The notes below the pieces were generated by a model. That model did not search any database and was not told the DNA's origin. It saw nothing but the letters and a program-made list of their open reading frames with translations. A stretch of 55,636 bases of DNA, taken from assembly GCA_038211505.1 (NCBI GenBank), contig JBBQVO010000002.1:1-55636 (forward strand), written 5' to 3'. The stretch is from JBBQVO01 sp038211505 (GTDB lineage: Bacteria > Chloroflexota > Dehalococcoidia > DSTF01 > JACRBR01). The position numbers and the translations under genes were made by a program. Each line of letters begins with the position of its first letter. Positions within the stretch are counted from its first letter, which is position 1. Below, in pieces: positions 24,909-35,069 of this stretch.

Positions 24909-26129
24909 ATGACGACGAACGCGATCGCGCCGATCTCACCGCCTGAACCCGGGTTGACGCCGGACGAAATGGTGCACCGCGCTGAGGCGCTGCGACCGGT
25001 GCTGCGCGAGCGTCAGGCGGAGTGCGAGACGCTCGGCTGCCTGCCGGCGGCGACGAACGATGCGTTTGTCGAGGCAGGCTTCTATCGCATCTTGCAGCCC
25101 CGCCGCTTCGGCGGCTACGAGTTCGATATCCCCACGTTCGTCGACGTGATGACGGAAGTCGCGCGCGGTTGCCCATCGAGCGGTTGGGTGCTCGCGCTCA
25201 CGTCCGGGCACACGCACACGCTGACGTACTTCTCGGAGCGGGCGCAGATCGAGGCGTACGGCGCCGACGGCGAGTTTCGCGCGCCGCTCGTCGCCACGCC
25301 TGGCGTCATCGCCCGACCGGCGGAGGGCGGGTTCACTCTGAACGGCGGCTGGGACTACAGCTCCGGCTGCGACATCGCGACGCACTTTCTCGGCCACATT
25401 CTCGCGCCACCCGCCGTGGCGGGGCAACTGCCGACGATTCTCCTGGCGCAGATCACACGTGAGGACTACACCATCGTCGACAATTGGGACGTCGTCGGCA
25501 TGCGCGGCACCGGCTCACGACGCGTCGTCGTGAAAGACGTCTTCGTTCCCGACCATCGCGTCATTGCCTCACCGGTGTTCTCCAGCGAGGCGACAGCATC
25601 GACACACGAGAACCCCATGTACCTCGGTCGCCCGCTGCCGTTGCTGATCATGGAGCTCGCTTGCGTCGCCGTAGGCATCGCCCGCGCAGCGCTCGACGAA
25701 TACGAGCGGATCGTCCGCACGAAGCGCGTCCTCGGCCCGCTGACGCCGTTTCGCGTCGAAGCATCGGAGTTCCAGCGCCACTACGGCCACGCCAGCGCGC
25801 TCGTCGAGACCGCGCACGCGGCGCTCCGGCAGAACGCCGCGGACTACATGACGATCGCGCGGCGGCAAGCCGGCGGCGGTGAGCGCTTCGGCGAGCTCGA
25901 TAGCCGGCGGTTGTTGTTGATTGACCAGCACTGCGTCGAACTGTGTACCGACGCAGTGACGTTGCTCTTCCGCACCGCCGGGAGCAGCGCCGGCCGGTCG
26001 ACGGGCGTGCTCCAGCGCTACATGCGCGACATCAACTTCATCACGACGCATATGGCGATCCAGCCCGACGCCACGCACGAGACGTTCGCTCAGACGCAGT
26101 TCGGCGTCTCGACCGACGCCCGCTGGTAG
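24909..26129 (+). CDS. Acyl-CoA dehydrogenase-fold flavin-dependent monooxygenase (group D type)
   Basis: A 406-residue protein with the acyl-CoA dehydrogenase fold. It resembles oxygenase components such as HsaA, HpaH/C2 and DszC: GCPSSGWVLALTSGHTHTL, the GGWDYSSGCDIATHFLG core where those enzymes have GxWxxxSG, and WDVVGMRGTGSRRVVVKDVF (VxGMRGTGS loop). The C-terminal part has the helical bundle with RYMRDINFITTHMAIQPD. Such enzymes hydroxylate phenols or thiophenes using reduced flavin from a separate reductase; no reductase gene is adjacent. An AGGAA lies about 8 nt before the ATG. Substrate is unknown. Confidence 0.85.
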   Translation: MTTNAIAPISPPEPGLTPDEMVHRAEALRPVLRERQAECETLGCLPAATNDAFVEAGFYRILQPRRFGGYEFDIPTFVDVMTEVARGCPSSGWVLALTSGHTHTLTYFSERAQIEAYGADGEFRAPLVATPGVIARPAEGGFTLNGGWDYSSGCDIATHFLGHILAPPAVAGQLPTILLAQITREDYTIVDNWDVVGMRGTGSRRVVVKDVFVPDHRVIASPVFSSEATASTHENPMYLGRPLPLLIMELACVAVGIARAALDEYERIVRTKRVLGPLTPFRVEASEFQRHYGHASALVETAHAALRQNAADYMTIARRQAGGGERFGELDSRRLLLIDQHCVELCTDAVTLLFRTAGSSAGRSTGVLQRYMRDINFITTHMAIQPDATHETFAQTQFGVSTDARW

Positions 26130-26741
26130 ATGCCTGAGCATCCGCCGTTCGAAACTTGGCAGGCATTGAGCGTCGACGAGGCGCGGCAGGTATTCGCCCC
26201 GCTCGGCATTCGCTGGTGGATCGCCGGCGGGTGGGCGATCGATCTCTTCATCGGTCAGCAGACCCGCGACCATGCCGACATCGACATCGCGATCCTGCGT
26301 CGCGATCATCTCGCACTCCGCGCGCTCACCGCCGACTTCGACCTCTACGTCGCGCACGATGGCACGCTCACTGCGTGGGACGCAGGCGTACTCCCTTCAG
26401 ACCGCCATCAGTTCTGGGCGAGACGCCGCGACGGCGAGGCTTGGGCGTTCGAGGTCCTGCTGGAGGAGTCCGACGGCGATCGCTGGCTGTTCCGCCGCGA
26501 ACCGCAGATCTCGCTGCCGCTTGACGAATTCGGTGCGATCACGGCAGACGGAACGCCGTACGTCGCGCCCGAGGTCGCGCTGCTCTACAAAGCCAACGGG
26601 ATCGAGCTCGAACGCAACGCCGCCGACTTCGCCACGGCGCTCCCGTATCTCGATGCACCCGCGAAGCATTGGCTCAGCGCGCAGCTGGGGCGCGTCTACG
26701 ACCAGCATGCATGGCTCGCGCGCCTTGACATGGACGCGTGA
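26130..26741 (+). CDS. Nucleotidyltransferase-like protein (aminoglycoside adenylyltransferase-like)
   Basis: A 203-residue protein. Its core WWIAGGWAIDLFIGQQ then TRDHADIDIAILRRDH has the GG...(x)DxD pattern of pol beta-type nucleotidyltransferases of the ANT(2'')/LinB-like group. Those enzymes adenylylate aminoglycosides or lincosamides, but most genomic homologues have no proven drug activity. The later part has FEVLLEESDGDRWLFRRE and VAPEVALLYKAN, typical for this group. The ATG directly follows the stop of the monooxygenase gene, so the two are likely an operon. Confidence 0.8.
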   Translation: MPEHPPFETWQALSVDEARQVFAPLGIRWWIAGGWAIDLFIGQQTRDHADIDIAILRRDHLALRALTADFDLYVAHDGTLTAWDAGVLPSDRHQFWARRRDGEAWAFEVLLEESDGDRWLFRREPQISLPLDEFGAITADGTPYVAPEVALLYKANGIELERNAADFATALPYLDAPAKHWLSAQLGRVYDQHAWLARLDMDA

Positions 26742-26742
26742 C

Positions 26743-26774
26743 GGAAGGCGTCCATAGCCAAGAAGACGCCTTCC
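26743..26774 (+). terminator. Hairpin after the nucleotidyltransferase-like gene
   Basis: GGAAGGCGTC and GACGCCTTCC form a perfect 10-bp stem with a 12-base loop, starting 2 bases after the stop. No T-tract follows. Confidence 0.6.
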
Positions 26775-26937
26775 ACGAGGTGGCGCCTTCAGCCTGCGGC
26801 AAGCATGTTTTGCTAGCGGTTGATCACAGGTGTGAGAGTCACTGAATCGCTCGCCGTGGCGACGGCGCAAAACAAACGCGACGTGAGCATCGCGTACGCG
26901 GTAGAATGTTGGGAAGACGCAATTTTGTGGGGTTCCC

Positions 26938-27828
26938 ATGACACGAAGCGGCGACCGCCTGACGCCACGCGAAGTCGAAGTCCTGGGGCTCGTAGCGCAC
27001 GGCATGACAGATGCGCAGATCGGAACGCGCTTAGTGAACGGCGACACGATCCACATGCAGTCGGATCTCATGCACGAGATGGGGCACGTGCTATTGAACG
27101 CCAACGAACACTATCCTCAATACGGATGCACCAGCATCATGTCGCATTGCGCCACCAACATCACCGTCCAACAGCACGACCTCGACGACTTCACGAACGC
27201 CTATCGGATGGCGGAGGCGCCAGATGCCGCCTATGGCCAACTGACAAGCTCAACGAATCTTCGGCATTTCTTTGAAGGAAGCTATTGGACGGCGGGTTCT
27301 GGCAACGGGTTCACGCTCCACGCCGAAAGCCAATACGTGATGGATCGATCCACATCGGGCCTCGGCGGCGCGTTCGGGTTCTACACCTCAATGCCGCGGA
27401 TCATCAACAACACCGACGACGGCACACCAAATTCAGTTGACCGATCCGACGTCCCGTCGTCTGGAAACGAATGGTGCTTCAAAACCCGAGGCGAGTCCGG
27501 AGCGATACCCGGCACCGCGCTCTACTATCATTGGGGCCCGCAATCCCGAGCCTACTGCCTGCGCCAGTCGTACAACGGTTCTGGGGTGTTCGTCGTCAGC
27601 AGCCGGAATGACTACGTCACATTCCGCGTCTGGAATTATTCAAGTGTCTCGATCAACAACGTGGCGCTGCTTCTCGGCGACAACGTCACGCACGTTTGCA
27701 ACCTACCCGACCTTGCTCCGAACGCCTCGACTTACTGTTTCTGGACTGGAGCCGGCAGCGGCGCGGGGTTTGTTCGACTTTGGTACAACCTCGTCGAACA
27801 TGGCTCAATCGGCTACGACATCCGTTGA
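26938..27828 (+). CDS. Chimeric ORF: LuxR-type HTH start fused to a metalloprotease-like C-terminal part
   Basis: A 296-residue ORF. Residues 8-33 (LTPREVEVLGLVAHGMTDAQ, then IGTRLV) are the first two helices of a LuxR/GerE DNA-binding domain. The recognition helix that should follow (xSxRTVxxH) is missing. From residue 36 the protein changes character: HEMGHVLLNANEH (residues 46-58) is an HExxH zinc site with a distal His, and TSIMSH (65-70) looks like a Met-turn, as in matrixin/metzincin proteases. Residues 105-296 look like a secreted beta-rich domain with paired Cys. There is no signal peptide. The protease should have a longer N-terminal half, so this may be a deletion fusion or an inactive remnant. 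Base composition is visibly less GC-rich than the neighbours. Confidence 0.65.
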   Translation: MTRSGDRLTPREVEVLGLVAHGMTDAQIGTRLVNGDTIHMQSDLMHEMGHVLLNANEHYPQYGCTSIMSHCATNITVQQHDLDDFTNAYRMAEAPDAAYGQLTSSTNLRHFFEGSYWTAGSGNGFTLHAESQYVMDRSTSGLGGAFGFYTSMPRIINNTDDGTPNSVDRSDVPSSGNEWCFKTRGESGAIPGTALYYHWGPQSRAYCLRQSYNGSGVFVVSSRNDYVTFRVWNYSSVSINNVALLLGDNVTHVCNLPDLAPNASTYCFWTGAGSGAGFVRLWYNLVEHGSIGYDIR

Positions 27829-27841
27829 ATAGGAGGATCAC

Positions 27842-28599
27842 GTGAAATTCACACTCGCGCCGGCCGTCGTCATCTCACTTCTGGTGCTCGCTGAGGGTGC
27901 TCATGCTCAAACGCCGCCCGCCACGGAGGCGGCGCCGCCCACGGTGACTGCAACAGCCCCGATAGCCACAGCGACGGCGGCGGTAGCCACGGCGACGGCG
28001 GCGGTAGCCACGATTCCCGCGTCGGCCACCGCCGTTCCGATCACGGCGACAACGAAGATCTCAGGCGCGCTCGCGCAGGACACCGACGGCGACGGCAAGG
28101 CGTCGTCGGCCGACACGGCGGCCGTGACCCTCGTTGAGCTCGTCTCTCAGACACGTGGCGTGTTCAGCGTGCTCTCCGCCGGCGATGGCAGCTTCGTGTT
28201 CGACGAGGTGCCGAACGGCGATTACCAGCTCGAGCTGTGGTGGTCGCCCGGATTCGTCGACACCACAGCCTCGGCTGAAAACGCAGGGCTGGCCACGATT
28301 GACTTCGTAGTGAATGCCGACGGCTCGACGAAGAACGCGCCGCAGAAATCATTCTTGCTGAAGGTGAAGCCTGACGGGCTGATCCCGTACCCGGTTCGAA
28401 GCGGGCCAGGAGGCGAACCCGCCCGCGGACGCCTGAACGTGAGCACCGGAGCCCGGGTAGCCGCGGCTGCACTCCCGGCGACCGGTACGGCGGGCGGCAC
28501 AAACGCGCCGTTCGTCTTCACCATCGTCGGCGCAGCGCTATTGGTCGTGGCAGCCGTATGCGGCGTCGCGTTGTCGCGCCGCAAGCGAGCGCCGGCGGC

Positions 28600-28603
<4 letters not shown>
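27842..28603 (+). CDS. LPXTG-anchored surface protein with dockerin-like calcium loop
   Basis: A 253-residue secreted protein. A signal peptide (residues 1-22, ending AHA) is followed by an Ala/Thr/Pro-rich stretch and a domain at 72-180. That domain opens with DTDGDGKASSAD, a calcium-loop pattern as in dockerin or EF-hand repeats, and continues as an SdrD B-like/Cna-B-like beta-sandwich (GDGSFVFDEVPNGDYQLELW). Near the C-terminus LPATG (211-215), a hydrophobic helix (223-245) and RRKR form a classic sortase sorting signal. It starts with GTG, with AGGAGG upstream, 13 bases after the chimeric protease ORF, so both are probably cotranscribed. No sortase is in the window. Its end overlaps the cysS stop by 4 nt. 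Confidence 0.85.
27965..28006 (+). repeat. 21-bp tandem repeat inside the LPXTG protein gene
   Basis: Two 21-bp units differing by one base (GCCACAGCGACGGCGGCGG-type), encoding ATATAAV twice in the linker after the signal peptide. It could vary by slippage. Confidence 0.75.
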
Positions 28604-29975
<1,372 letters not shown>

Positions 29976-29979
<4 letters not shown>

Positions 29980-30722
29980 CTGCCCACAACTTCCGGGCTC
30001 GGAAGCGCGTCATCGCGCCGAACGTGATGATGCAACGGCTCGCCGTCGTCGGGCATCGACAGGTCGGCCGACGCGCCGAGCGCTTCGAGCTTATCCTGCA
30101 ACGTACGCATCCGGCGATCCATGCGTTCGATGTGGCGCTCCAGCGCGTCGATGCGATCCCATTCCGGATCCGGCAACTTCATGATCGTGTCGCTGCCAGG
30201 ATCGTAGAACGCGACCACGTGCCCGGGCACACCGACGACGGTGGCGTTCTCCGGCACATTCGTCACGACGACGGAGCCGGCGCCGATGCGCGCGTTCGCC
30301 CCAATCTCAACGGCGCCGATCAGCTTCGCGCCGGCGCCGACGGTTACACCGTCACCCAGCGTCGGATGCCGTTTCGTGCGATGCATGCTCGTGCCGCCCA
30401 GCGTCACGCCCTGGAGGATGTTGCAGTCGTCGCCGATCTCGGCCGTCTCGCCGATCACGACGCCCATGCCGTGATCGATGAACAGCCCCTCGCCGATCGT
30501 CGCGCCGGGGTGAATCTCGATGCCCGTCGCGAAGCGGCTGAAGTTCGAGATGACGCGCGGCAGCACCGGCACCTTGCGCTGATGCAGCGCGTGTGCGATG
30601 CGGTGCAGTTCGCGCGCGTGAAAGCCGGGATAGGCCAGCACGACTTCGGCCGCGCTGCGGGCAGCGGGATCGCGCTCGAGGATGGCGTCGATGTCGCGTT
30701 TGATTGCGTTGAGTACGGACAT
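29976..30722 (-). CDS. cysE: Serine O-acetyltransferase
   Basis: A 248-residue SAT, first enzyme of cysteine synthesis: L-serine + acetyl-CoA gives O-acetylserine. The N-terminal helical part has LAYPGFHARELHRIAHALHQ; the left-handed beta-helix has HPGATIGEGLFIDHGMGVVI, with the catalytic His, and LGGTSMHRTKRHPTLGDGV. About 70 residues after the hexapeptide repeats (ERHIERMDRRMRTLQDKLEA) form a probable coiled coil, longer than in short bacterial SATs. The start at 30722 is chosen by homology; the open frame runs to 30869. It heads a cysE-cysS operon, linking cysteine supply with tRNA charging. Confidence 0.95.
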
Positions 30723-30950
30723 TGGGATGCTTTCGTCGGACGCCTGTCCGCGCCGTTTCGGCCACTTGTACGTCGGGTTGTCGGCGGGAATCGGGGCGCG
30801 CTCGATACGAGGCACCCCTACGGACAAGCGCAGAGGGCTCCGGTCACGCGAAATACGTCGAAACTGCAAGCGGGAAAGAAGCGGAATGCCAACTATTGCT
30901 CCCGATCCGAACCTGTGCCGGACGAACTGAATCAGCAGATTCGCCGCCGT

Positions 30951-31418
30951 TCACTCTAGCAGCACGACGGCGAACGCGGCAATTCCCTCGTTTCGGCCGG
31001 CAAAGCCGAGATAGTCCGTCGTTGTCGCCTTGACGGACACCTTCGTCGCGTCGAGCTTCAGCGCGCTGGCGATCGCGTGGCGCATGCCCGGCACATGCGG
31101 CGCCATCCGCGGCTCCTGCGCGACGATCGTCGTGTCGACGTTCGAGATCGTGAGTCCATACGTGCTGACGTGGTCGTACGTCTCGCGAAGCATCGCGACG
31201 CTGCTCGCGTCCTTCCAGCGCCCGTCCGTCGACGGGAACATCGCGCCGATATCGCCGAGCCCCGCCGCCCCCAGCAGCGCATCGATCACGGCATGCAACA
31301 GCGCGTCGCCATCAGAGTGCCCGTCGAGCCCGCGCGGATGCGGAATCTCGATGCCGCCGAGCATCAGCCGCCGGCCGTCCGCGAACGCATGGACATCGAT
31401 CCCCTGCCCGATCCTCAT
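30951..31418 (-). CDS. ispF: 2-C-methyl-D-erythritol 2,4-cyclodiphosphate synthase
   Basis: A 155-residue IspF of normal length. It forms the cyclic diphosphate in the non-mevalonate isoprenoid pathway. The divalent-metal ligands are in IGQGIDVHAF (Asp, His) and GLDGHSDGDALLHAVIDALL. Also typical are MFPSTDGRWKDASS, SNVDTTIVAQEPRMAPHVPG and KATTTDYLGFAGRNEGIAAF. ispD is not next to it. TATGCT ends 6 nt before the ATG and no ribosome-binding site is visible. An ATAACGC/GCGTTAT inverted repeat (31428-31449) overlaps that box. Confidence 0.97.
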   Translation of the reverse strand: MRIGQGIDVHAFADGRRLMLGGIEIPHPRGLDGHSDGDALLHAVIDALLGAAGLGDIGAMFPSTDGRWKDASSVAMLRETYDHVSTYGLTISNVDTTIVAQEPRMAPHVPGMRHAIASALKLDATKVSVKATTTDYLGFAGRNEGIAAFAVVLLE

Positions 31419-31424
31419 GCGCAG

Positions 31425-31430
31425 AGCATA
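31425..31430 (-). promoter_or_regulatory. Leaderless-type -10 box (TATGCT) of ispF
   Basis: TATGCT on the minus strand, then CTGCGC, then the ispF ATG. A 7-bp inverted repeat (31428-31434 with 31443-31449) overlaps the box. Confidence 0.55.
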
Positions 31431-31506
31431 ACGCTCGCCCTGGCGTTATCCACAGAGGGACACAGAGATCACAGAGGAGGGAGGCTTCAGAGCGCACTGA
31501 ACGTTG

Positions 31507-32427
31507 TCAACGAAAGTGCTTCTCCAACTCGGAGGCGTAGCGTCGCCCAACGCTGTGAGAGTGCGAATGCAGCCAGTCGCTGAGTTTTTTGGTCCCGGAG
31601 GCGGCGGAGCCAGTCACGAGCAGATTGGATGTGAGGCCCGCCACCTCATCCGGCGTCAGCACGACGTCGCGGACGACAACGCCGATCAGCCGCGACAGCG
31701 CCAGCGCGATCGGCGCCGGCAGGTGAACGATGCGCGCGCGGCTCCCGACGGCGCGCGCGATCAGGCGCACGAGATCGTCGAACGAATACGTTTCGGGCCC
31801 GACGGCGTCGATGATCACGTTCTCGGTGCGCTTCGCCTGCGCGACAGCAAGTGCCGCCATATCGTCGACGAACATCGGCTGCAGGCGGTAGGCGCCGTCG
31901 CCCGGCACCGCGAACAGCGGGAATCGGCGCGCGATCCAGGCGATGTTGTTAATCAGCACATCCTCGTCGCCGAACAGCACCGTCGGCCGCAGGATCGCGT
32001 ACGACAGCCGCGACTTCTTGATCATCGCCTCGACCTGCGCCTTGCCCCGATAGTACGGCAGCGTCGAGTCGATCGACGGGTTCGCGATGCTGACGTGGAC
32101 GATACGTCGCACGCCTGCCGCCTCCGCGGCACGCACCAGCGCTTCCGTGTTCGCGATCGCCCGCTCGAACGTGTTCTCGCCGTGCGAGAACCGCACCCAG
32201 TAGGTGTTGTACAGCGTCGTAGCGCCGCGCAGGCTCTCCGCCAGCGCGGACGGATCATCGAACGCGTACCGCGCGACTTCCACCTGGCCGGCTTCGAACG
32301 GACTCGGCCGTTCCGGATGCCCCGTGAGCGTCCGCACGCGCACGCCATCAGCGAGCAGCCGCGAAGTGATGTACTTCCCGGTGTAGCTGAACGCACCCGT
32401 CACGACGTGCAGTTCCGGCTCGACCAT
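31507..32427 (-). CDS. NAD(P)-binding NmrA/atypical SDR-family protein
   Basis: A 306-residue Rossmann protein with VVTGAFSYTGKYITSRLLAD (TGxxGxxG type) at the start. RRIVHVSIANPSIDSTLPYY and RGKAQVEAMIKKSRLSYAIL RP-type segments (with the YxxxK pair) resemble the atypical SDRs related to the 39-kDa subunit of complex I. Such proteins are sensors or reductases; the substrate is unknown. The start at 32427 is chosen because GGGAGAG lies about 7 nt upstream; a GTG at 32448 is possible. It lies 88 bases from ispF on the same strand. Confidence 0.85.
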   Translation of the reverse strand: MVEPELHVVTGAFSYTGKYITSRLLADGVRVRTLTGHPERPSPFEAGQVEVARYAFDDPSALAESLRGATTLYNTYWVRFSHGENTFERAIANTEALVRAAEAAGVRRIVHVSIANPSIDSTLPYYRGKAQVEAMIKKSRLSYAILRPTVLFGDEDVLINNIAWIARRFPLFAVPGDGAYRLQPMFVDDMAALAVAQAKRTENVIIDAVGPETYSFDDLVRLIARAVGSRARIVHLPAPIALALSRLIGVVVRDVVLTPDEVAGLTSNLLVTGSAASGTKKLSDWLHSHSHSVGRRYASELEKHFR

Positions 32428-32565
32428 CACACTCTCTCCCGCGCTCACCCAAATCTACGAGATGCAGCACTGAACCGATCATCGAAAACGCCGGCCCGCG
32501 ACGGACGCAACGTCCGTTCGAGAAACTCGTCGGCGTCGTGCGGACGTGCCAGCCCCCCCCACCTT

Positions 32566-32593
32566 CTGTGAAATGGGTGAAATCTGTGGTTCC
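32566..32593. repeat. Short copy of the CTGTGAAATC-type repeat
   Basis: CTGTGAAATGGGTGAAATCT followed by GTGGTTCC, matching the tandem at 22394. It lies in the 194-base divergent gap between the NmrA-like and LCP genes. A TATGAT box (32605-32610) ends 11 nt before the LCP start. Confidence 0.65.
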
Positions 32594-32621
32594 ATCGAGT
32601 CCGCTATGATGTTCGCGCGTC

Positions 32622-33740
32622 ATGGAAGACTTTGAAGCGTACGGGCAGCTTCGTGACCGCCCGATCCCCATTGGCACCGTCGGAGCTGGCGCGGCCGCCG
32701 CGCCGCCGCAGGCCCTCGCGCCGCCGATTCGTCGTAAACGCTCGCACTGGCTCCGCAACACGATCCTGCTGATCGTCGGCTACTTCGTGCTCGCCGCCGC
32801 CACGACGGTGCAGCCGCTGCCCCTGCCGCTGACGTCGTTGAAGATCTCGGCGCCCTTCCCGGGCGGCGCGCCACTGCTGTTCGGGCTGCCGAACCGCCCC
32901 TTCACCGTGCTCGTCATCGGCCTCGACCGCCGGCCGGCGGAGACCGGCGCCAGCCGCACGGACACGCTGCTGCTGCTCCGCATCGATCCGGGCGACCACA
33001 CGGCCGCGTTCCTCAGCATTCCGCGCGACTCGTTGATGCAGATCCCGCTTGCCGACGGCAGCTTCAGCCAGGATCGCATCAATACGGCGTTCGTCTACAA
33101 CTACTCGTCGAAGGACAGCAGCGCCGCGCCGAAGGCGACGATGACGACGATCGAGCACAATCTCGGCATCCACGTCGATCACTACGTGATCTTCGACCAG
33201 CGCAGCGCCGAGGGACTGATCCAGGCGATGGGCGGCGTGACGATCGATAACCCCGTCGCCTTCGGACAGGCCGATTACTCCGACGACGACGTCCACGTCA
33301 TCCCGCAGCAGTTCGCCGCCGGCAAGATCAAGCTCGATGGCTATCAGGCCGTCGCCTACGGCCGCATCCGCGAAGGATCGACGGACTTCGATCGCATTCT
33401 GCGCCAGCAGCGCGTCGGCTCGGCGCTGATTCACAACGCGTCGTCGCCGCTATCGATCTTCCACCTGCCGTCGATCTACAGCGCGTACAACAAGACGATC
33501 GATACCGACATGAGCGCGCGGCAATCGGGAGGTGTGCTGTCGATGCTGAAGCGCGTCGACGACGGCGATTTGAAGACGAAGTCGCTTGGCGATGCCGCCG
33601 TCTCGTGTCAGACGTGCACTGCATCGATCCAGCTGCTCGACCCCGCGAAGGTGCAGCAGATCATCGACGACGCCTTCGGCGACAAAACCGCAGGCGCGCG
33701 CGCAGCCGAACTGCTCGTCGCCGCAGGAGTTACCCCGTGA
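32622..33740 (+). CDS. LytR-CpsA-Psr (LCP) family protein
   Basis: A 372-residue LCP protein. These membrane-anchored enzymes move glycopolymers from undecaprenyl carriers onto peptidoglycan. A cytoplasmic N-terminus precedes one transmembrane helix (TILLIVGYFVLAAATTV, residues about 46-63). The LCP core has FTVLVIGLDRRPAETGASRT then DTLLLLRIDP, AFLSIPRDSLMQIP, and the later YGRIREGSTDFDRILRQQRV, with the Arg and Asp that bind the pyrophosphate lipid. No LytR_C domain is obvious. It overlaps the next gene by 4 nt (GTGA). Confidence 0.94.
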   Translation: MEDFEAYGQLRDRPIPIGTVGAGAAAAPPQALAPPIRRKRSHWLRNTILLIVGYFVLAAATTVQPLPLPLTSLKISAPFPGGAPLLFGLPNRPFTVLVIGLDRRPAETGASRTDTLLLLRIDPGDHTAAFLSIPRDSLMQIPLADGSFSQDRINTAFVYNYSSKDSSAAPKATMTTIEHNLGIHVDHYVIFDQRSAEGLIQAMGGVTIDNPVAFGQADYSDDDVHVIPQQFAAGKIKLDGYQAVAYGRIREGSTDFDRILRQQRVGSALIHNASSPLSIFHLPSIYSAYNKTIDTDMSARQSGGVLSMLKRVDDGDLKTKSLGDAAVSCQTCTASIQLLDPAKVQQIIDDAFGDKTAGARAAELLVAAGVTP

Positions 33741-34180
33741 ACGAAAACGAATCTGATGGCGCTGTCACGTCGGGCATCGCCGCCGACTTTCTGATCCTCG
33801 CCGACTCGGCGCAGGTGCAGGGGGAGAAGCTATTTATGCTGGGCGGTGGCTGGTCGATGATCTGGGCCAAGGAGTTTCCGGCGCAGCATCAGATGGCCGT
33901 CGCGGCGGGCATCCTCATCCCGTGGCTCGAGACGAACGCGCGCCATCAATTCAAGATTCAGGTGCGCGCTGAGGACGGCACGGCATTCGGCGACATCTCC
34001 GGCGAGTTCGAGCAGGGACGGCCGCCCGGCTTGCTCGCGGGAACGACGCAGCGCGTGATGGTGGCGATCAACCTCGGCATCCGCATCGAGCGGCCGTGTG
34101 AGGCGGTGGCGGAGCTGACGCTCGACGGCGCCGTCGCGAAGATCGTGCCCTTCCGCATCGTGCAATCGCCACCGCGCTAG
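33737..34180 (+). CDS. DUF6941-like conserved protein
   Basis: A 147-residue protein beginning with GTG, overlapping the LCP stop by 4 nt, so translation is probably coupled. The central pattern FLILADSAQVQGEKLFMLGG and then GWSMIWAKEFP matches small conserved proteins of the DUF6941 type (ADxAxVxxGKLxxLGGxW). The rest is a beta-rich domain ending IVPFRIV. I assign the family by eye only. Function is unknown; the context suggests a link to the LCP protein. Confidence 0.7.
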   Translation: MNENESDGAVTSGIAADFLILADSAQVQGEKLFMLGGGWSMIWAKEFPAQHQMAVAAGILIPWLETNARHQFKIQVRAEDGTAFGDISGEFEQGRPPGLLAGTTQRVMVAINLGIRIERPCEAVAELTLDGAVAKIVPFRIVQSPPR

Positions 34181-34241
34181 CTGTCGACACTACGCCTGTT
34201 GCGCCACGGGGTCAGGGCTGCGCGGCACCGCGCGACGAGGG

Positions 34242-34970
34242 CTATGTGCGAATTTTCTGCGTTTGCGCGACGAACGCATCGAACAGCCGGCGCATCTGCG
34301 GGTGAAATGCGGCAACATGATCTTCGACGCGCTCCGGATGCCACTGGACGCTGACGACCCAGCGGTGCTGGAGGCTCTCGGCGCCTTCGACGAGATCGGC
34401 GCCGTGATCGTCGGCGAACGCGACGGCGCGCAACCCCGACCCGAGATCGCCGGTCGCGACCGCCTGATGATGCCGTGAATTGATCTCGATGTGCGTCTCG
34501 CCGAGCGCAGCCGCTAGCCGGCTATCGTCGACGATCCGGACGTCGTGCCAGCGCGACGGATAGCCTTCAGTGCGGAAGTCGGCGCGATGCTCACCGCTGT
34601 CGATGTGCTGCAGCAACGTGCCGCCGAATCCGACGTTCATCAGCTGATGTCCGCGGCAGATCGCCAGCACGGGGATGTCGCGGGCGAGGGCGGCGTCCAG
34701 GTAGGCCAGCTCCATGGCGTCGCGCTCTGGCGACGTCTCCTTCACCTTCGTGTGACGCTCGGCGGCGTATCGCCCGGGATCGACGTCGATGCCGCCAGTC
34801 AGCACGAGCGCGTCGAGTGACGGCGCGAGATCGGCCACGCGACTGGCAGCCGATTCGTCGAGATCGATGACATCGCCGCCGGCGTCGCGGACGCGCGACC
34901 AGTAGCGATCGATGACCTCCGGCGGCACGTCGGCCCAGCGCGTCACGCCGATACGCGGTCGTTCATTCAC
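34242..34970 (-). CDS. Gamma-glutamyl-gamma-aminobutyrate hydrolase-like class I glutamine amidotransferase
   Basis: A 242-residue peptidase C26 protein of the PuuD type. The nucleophile Cys is in LAICRGHQLMNVGFGGTLLQ, and the His-Glu pair in VSVQWHPERVED. Early LDALVLTGGIDVDPGRYAAE is also typical. PuuD cleaves gamma-glutamyl-GABA during putrescine breakdown; other members act on different gamma-glutamyl bonds, and no putrescine genes are nearby. A hairpin at 35019 separates it from the upstream TPR gene. A TAGGCT box ends 10 nt before the ATG. Confidence 0.88.
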   Translation of the reverse strand: MNERPRIGVTRWADVPPEVIDRYWSRVRDAGGDVIDLDESAASRVADLAPSLDALVLTGGIDVDPGRYAAERHTKVKETSPERDAMELAYLDAALARDIPVLAICRGHQLMNVGFGGTLLQHIDSGEHRADFRTEGYPSRWHDVRIVDDSRLAAALGETHIEINSRHHQAVATGDLGSGLRAVAFADDHGADLVEGAESLQHRWVVSVQWHPERVEDHVAAFHPQMRRLFDAFVAQTQKIRT

Positions 34971-35018
34971 GTCGAAAGCCTAGCGCGATGCGTCTGTGCG
35001 GTCGAGCGCGGACGCGAA

Positions 35019-35045
35019 ATGGGGCGGCCCATGCGGCCGCCCCAT
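35019..35045 (-). terminator. Terminator hairpin of the TPR gene
   Basis: ATGGGGCGGCC and GGCCGCCCCAT form a perfect 11-bp stem with a 5-base loop. It lies 25-51 bases after the TPR stop and is followed by TTTCG on the minus strand. Confidence 0.7.
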
Positions 35046-35069
35046 CGTCATTCGGTTCGTGGACGTGGC

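Noticed and set aside
26130..26741. Calling this gene an antibiotic-resistance determinant
   Set aside because: Only the nucleotidyltransferase core is seen; many chromosomal homologues have no shown drug activity.
30723..30950. A cysteine T-box or riboswitch upstream of cysE
   Set aside because: No T-box consensus (AGGGTGG-like) or specifier-loop structure is visible in the 228-base gap.
35019..35045. The GGGGCGGCC hairpin as a fourth copy of the GGGCGGCCACATCGGGCCGC block
   Set aside because: The loop is CATGC rather than ACATCG and the flanks do not match; it is better explained as a terminator.
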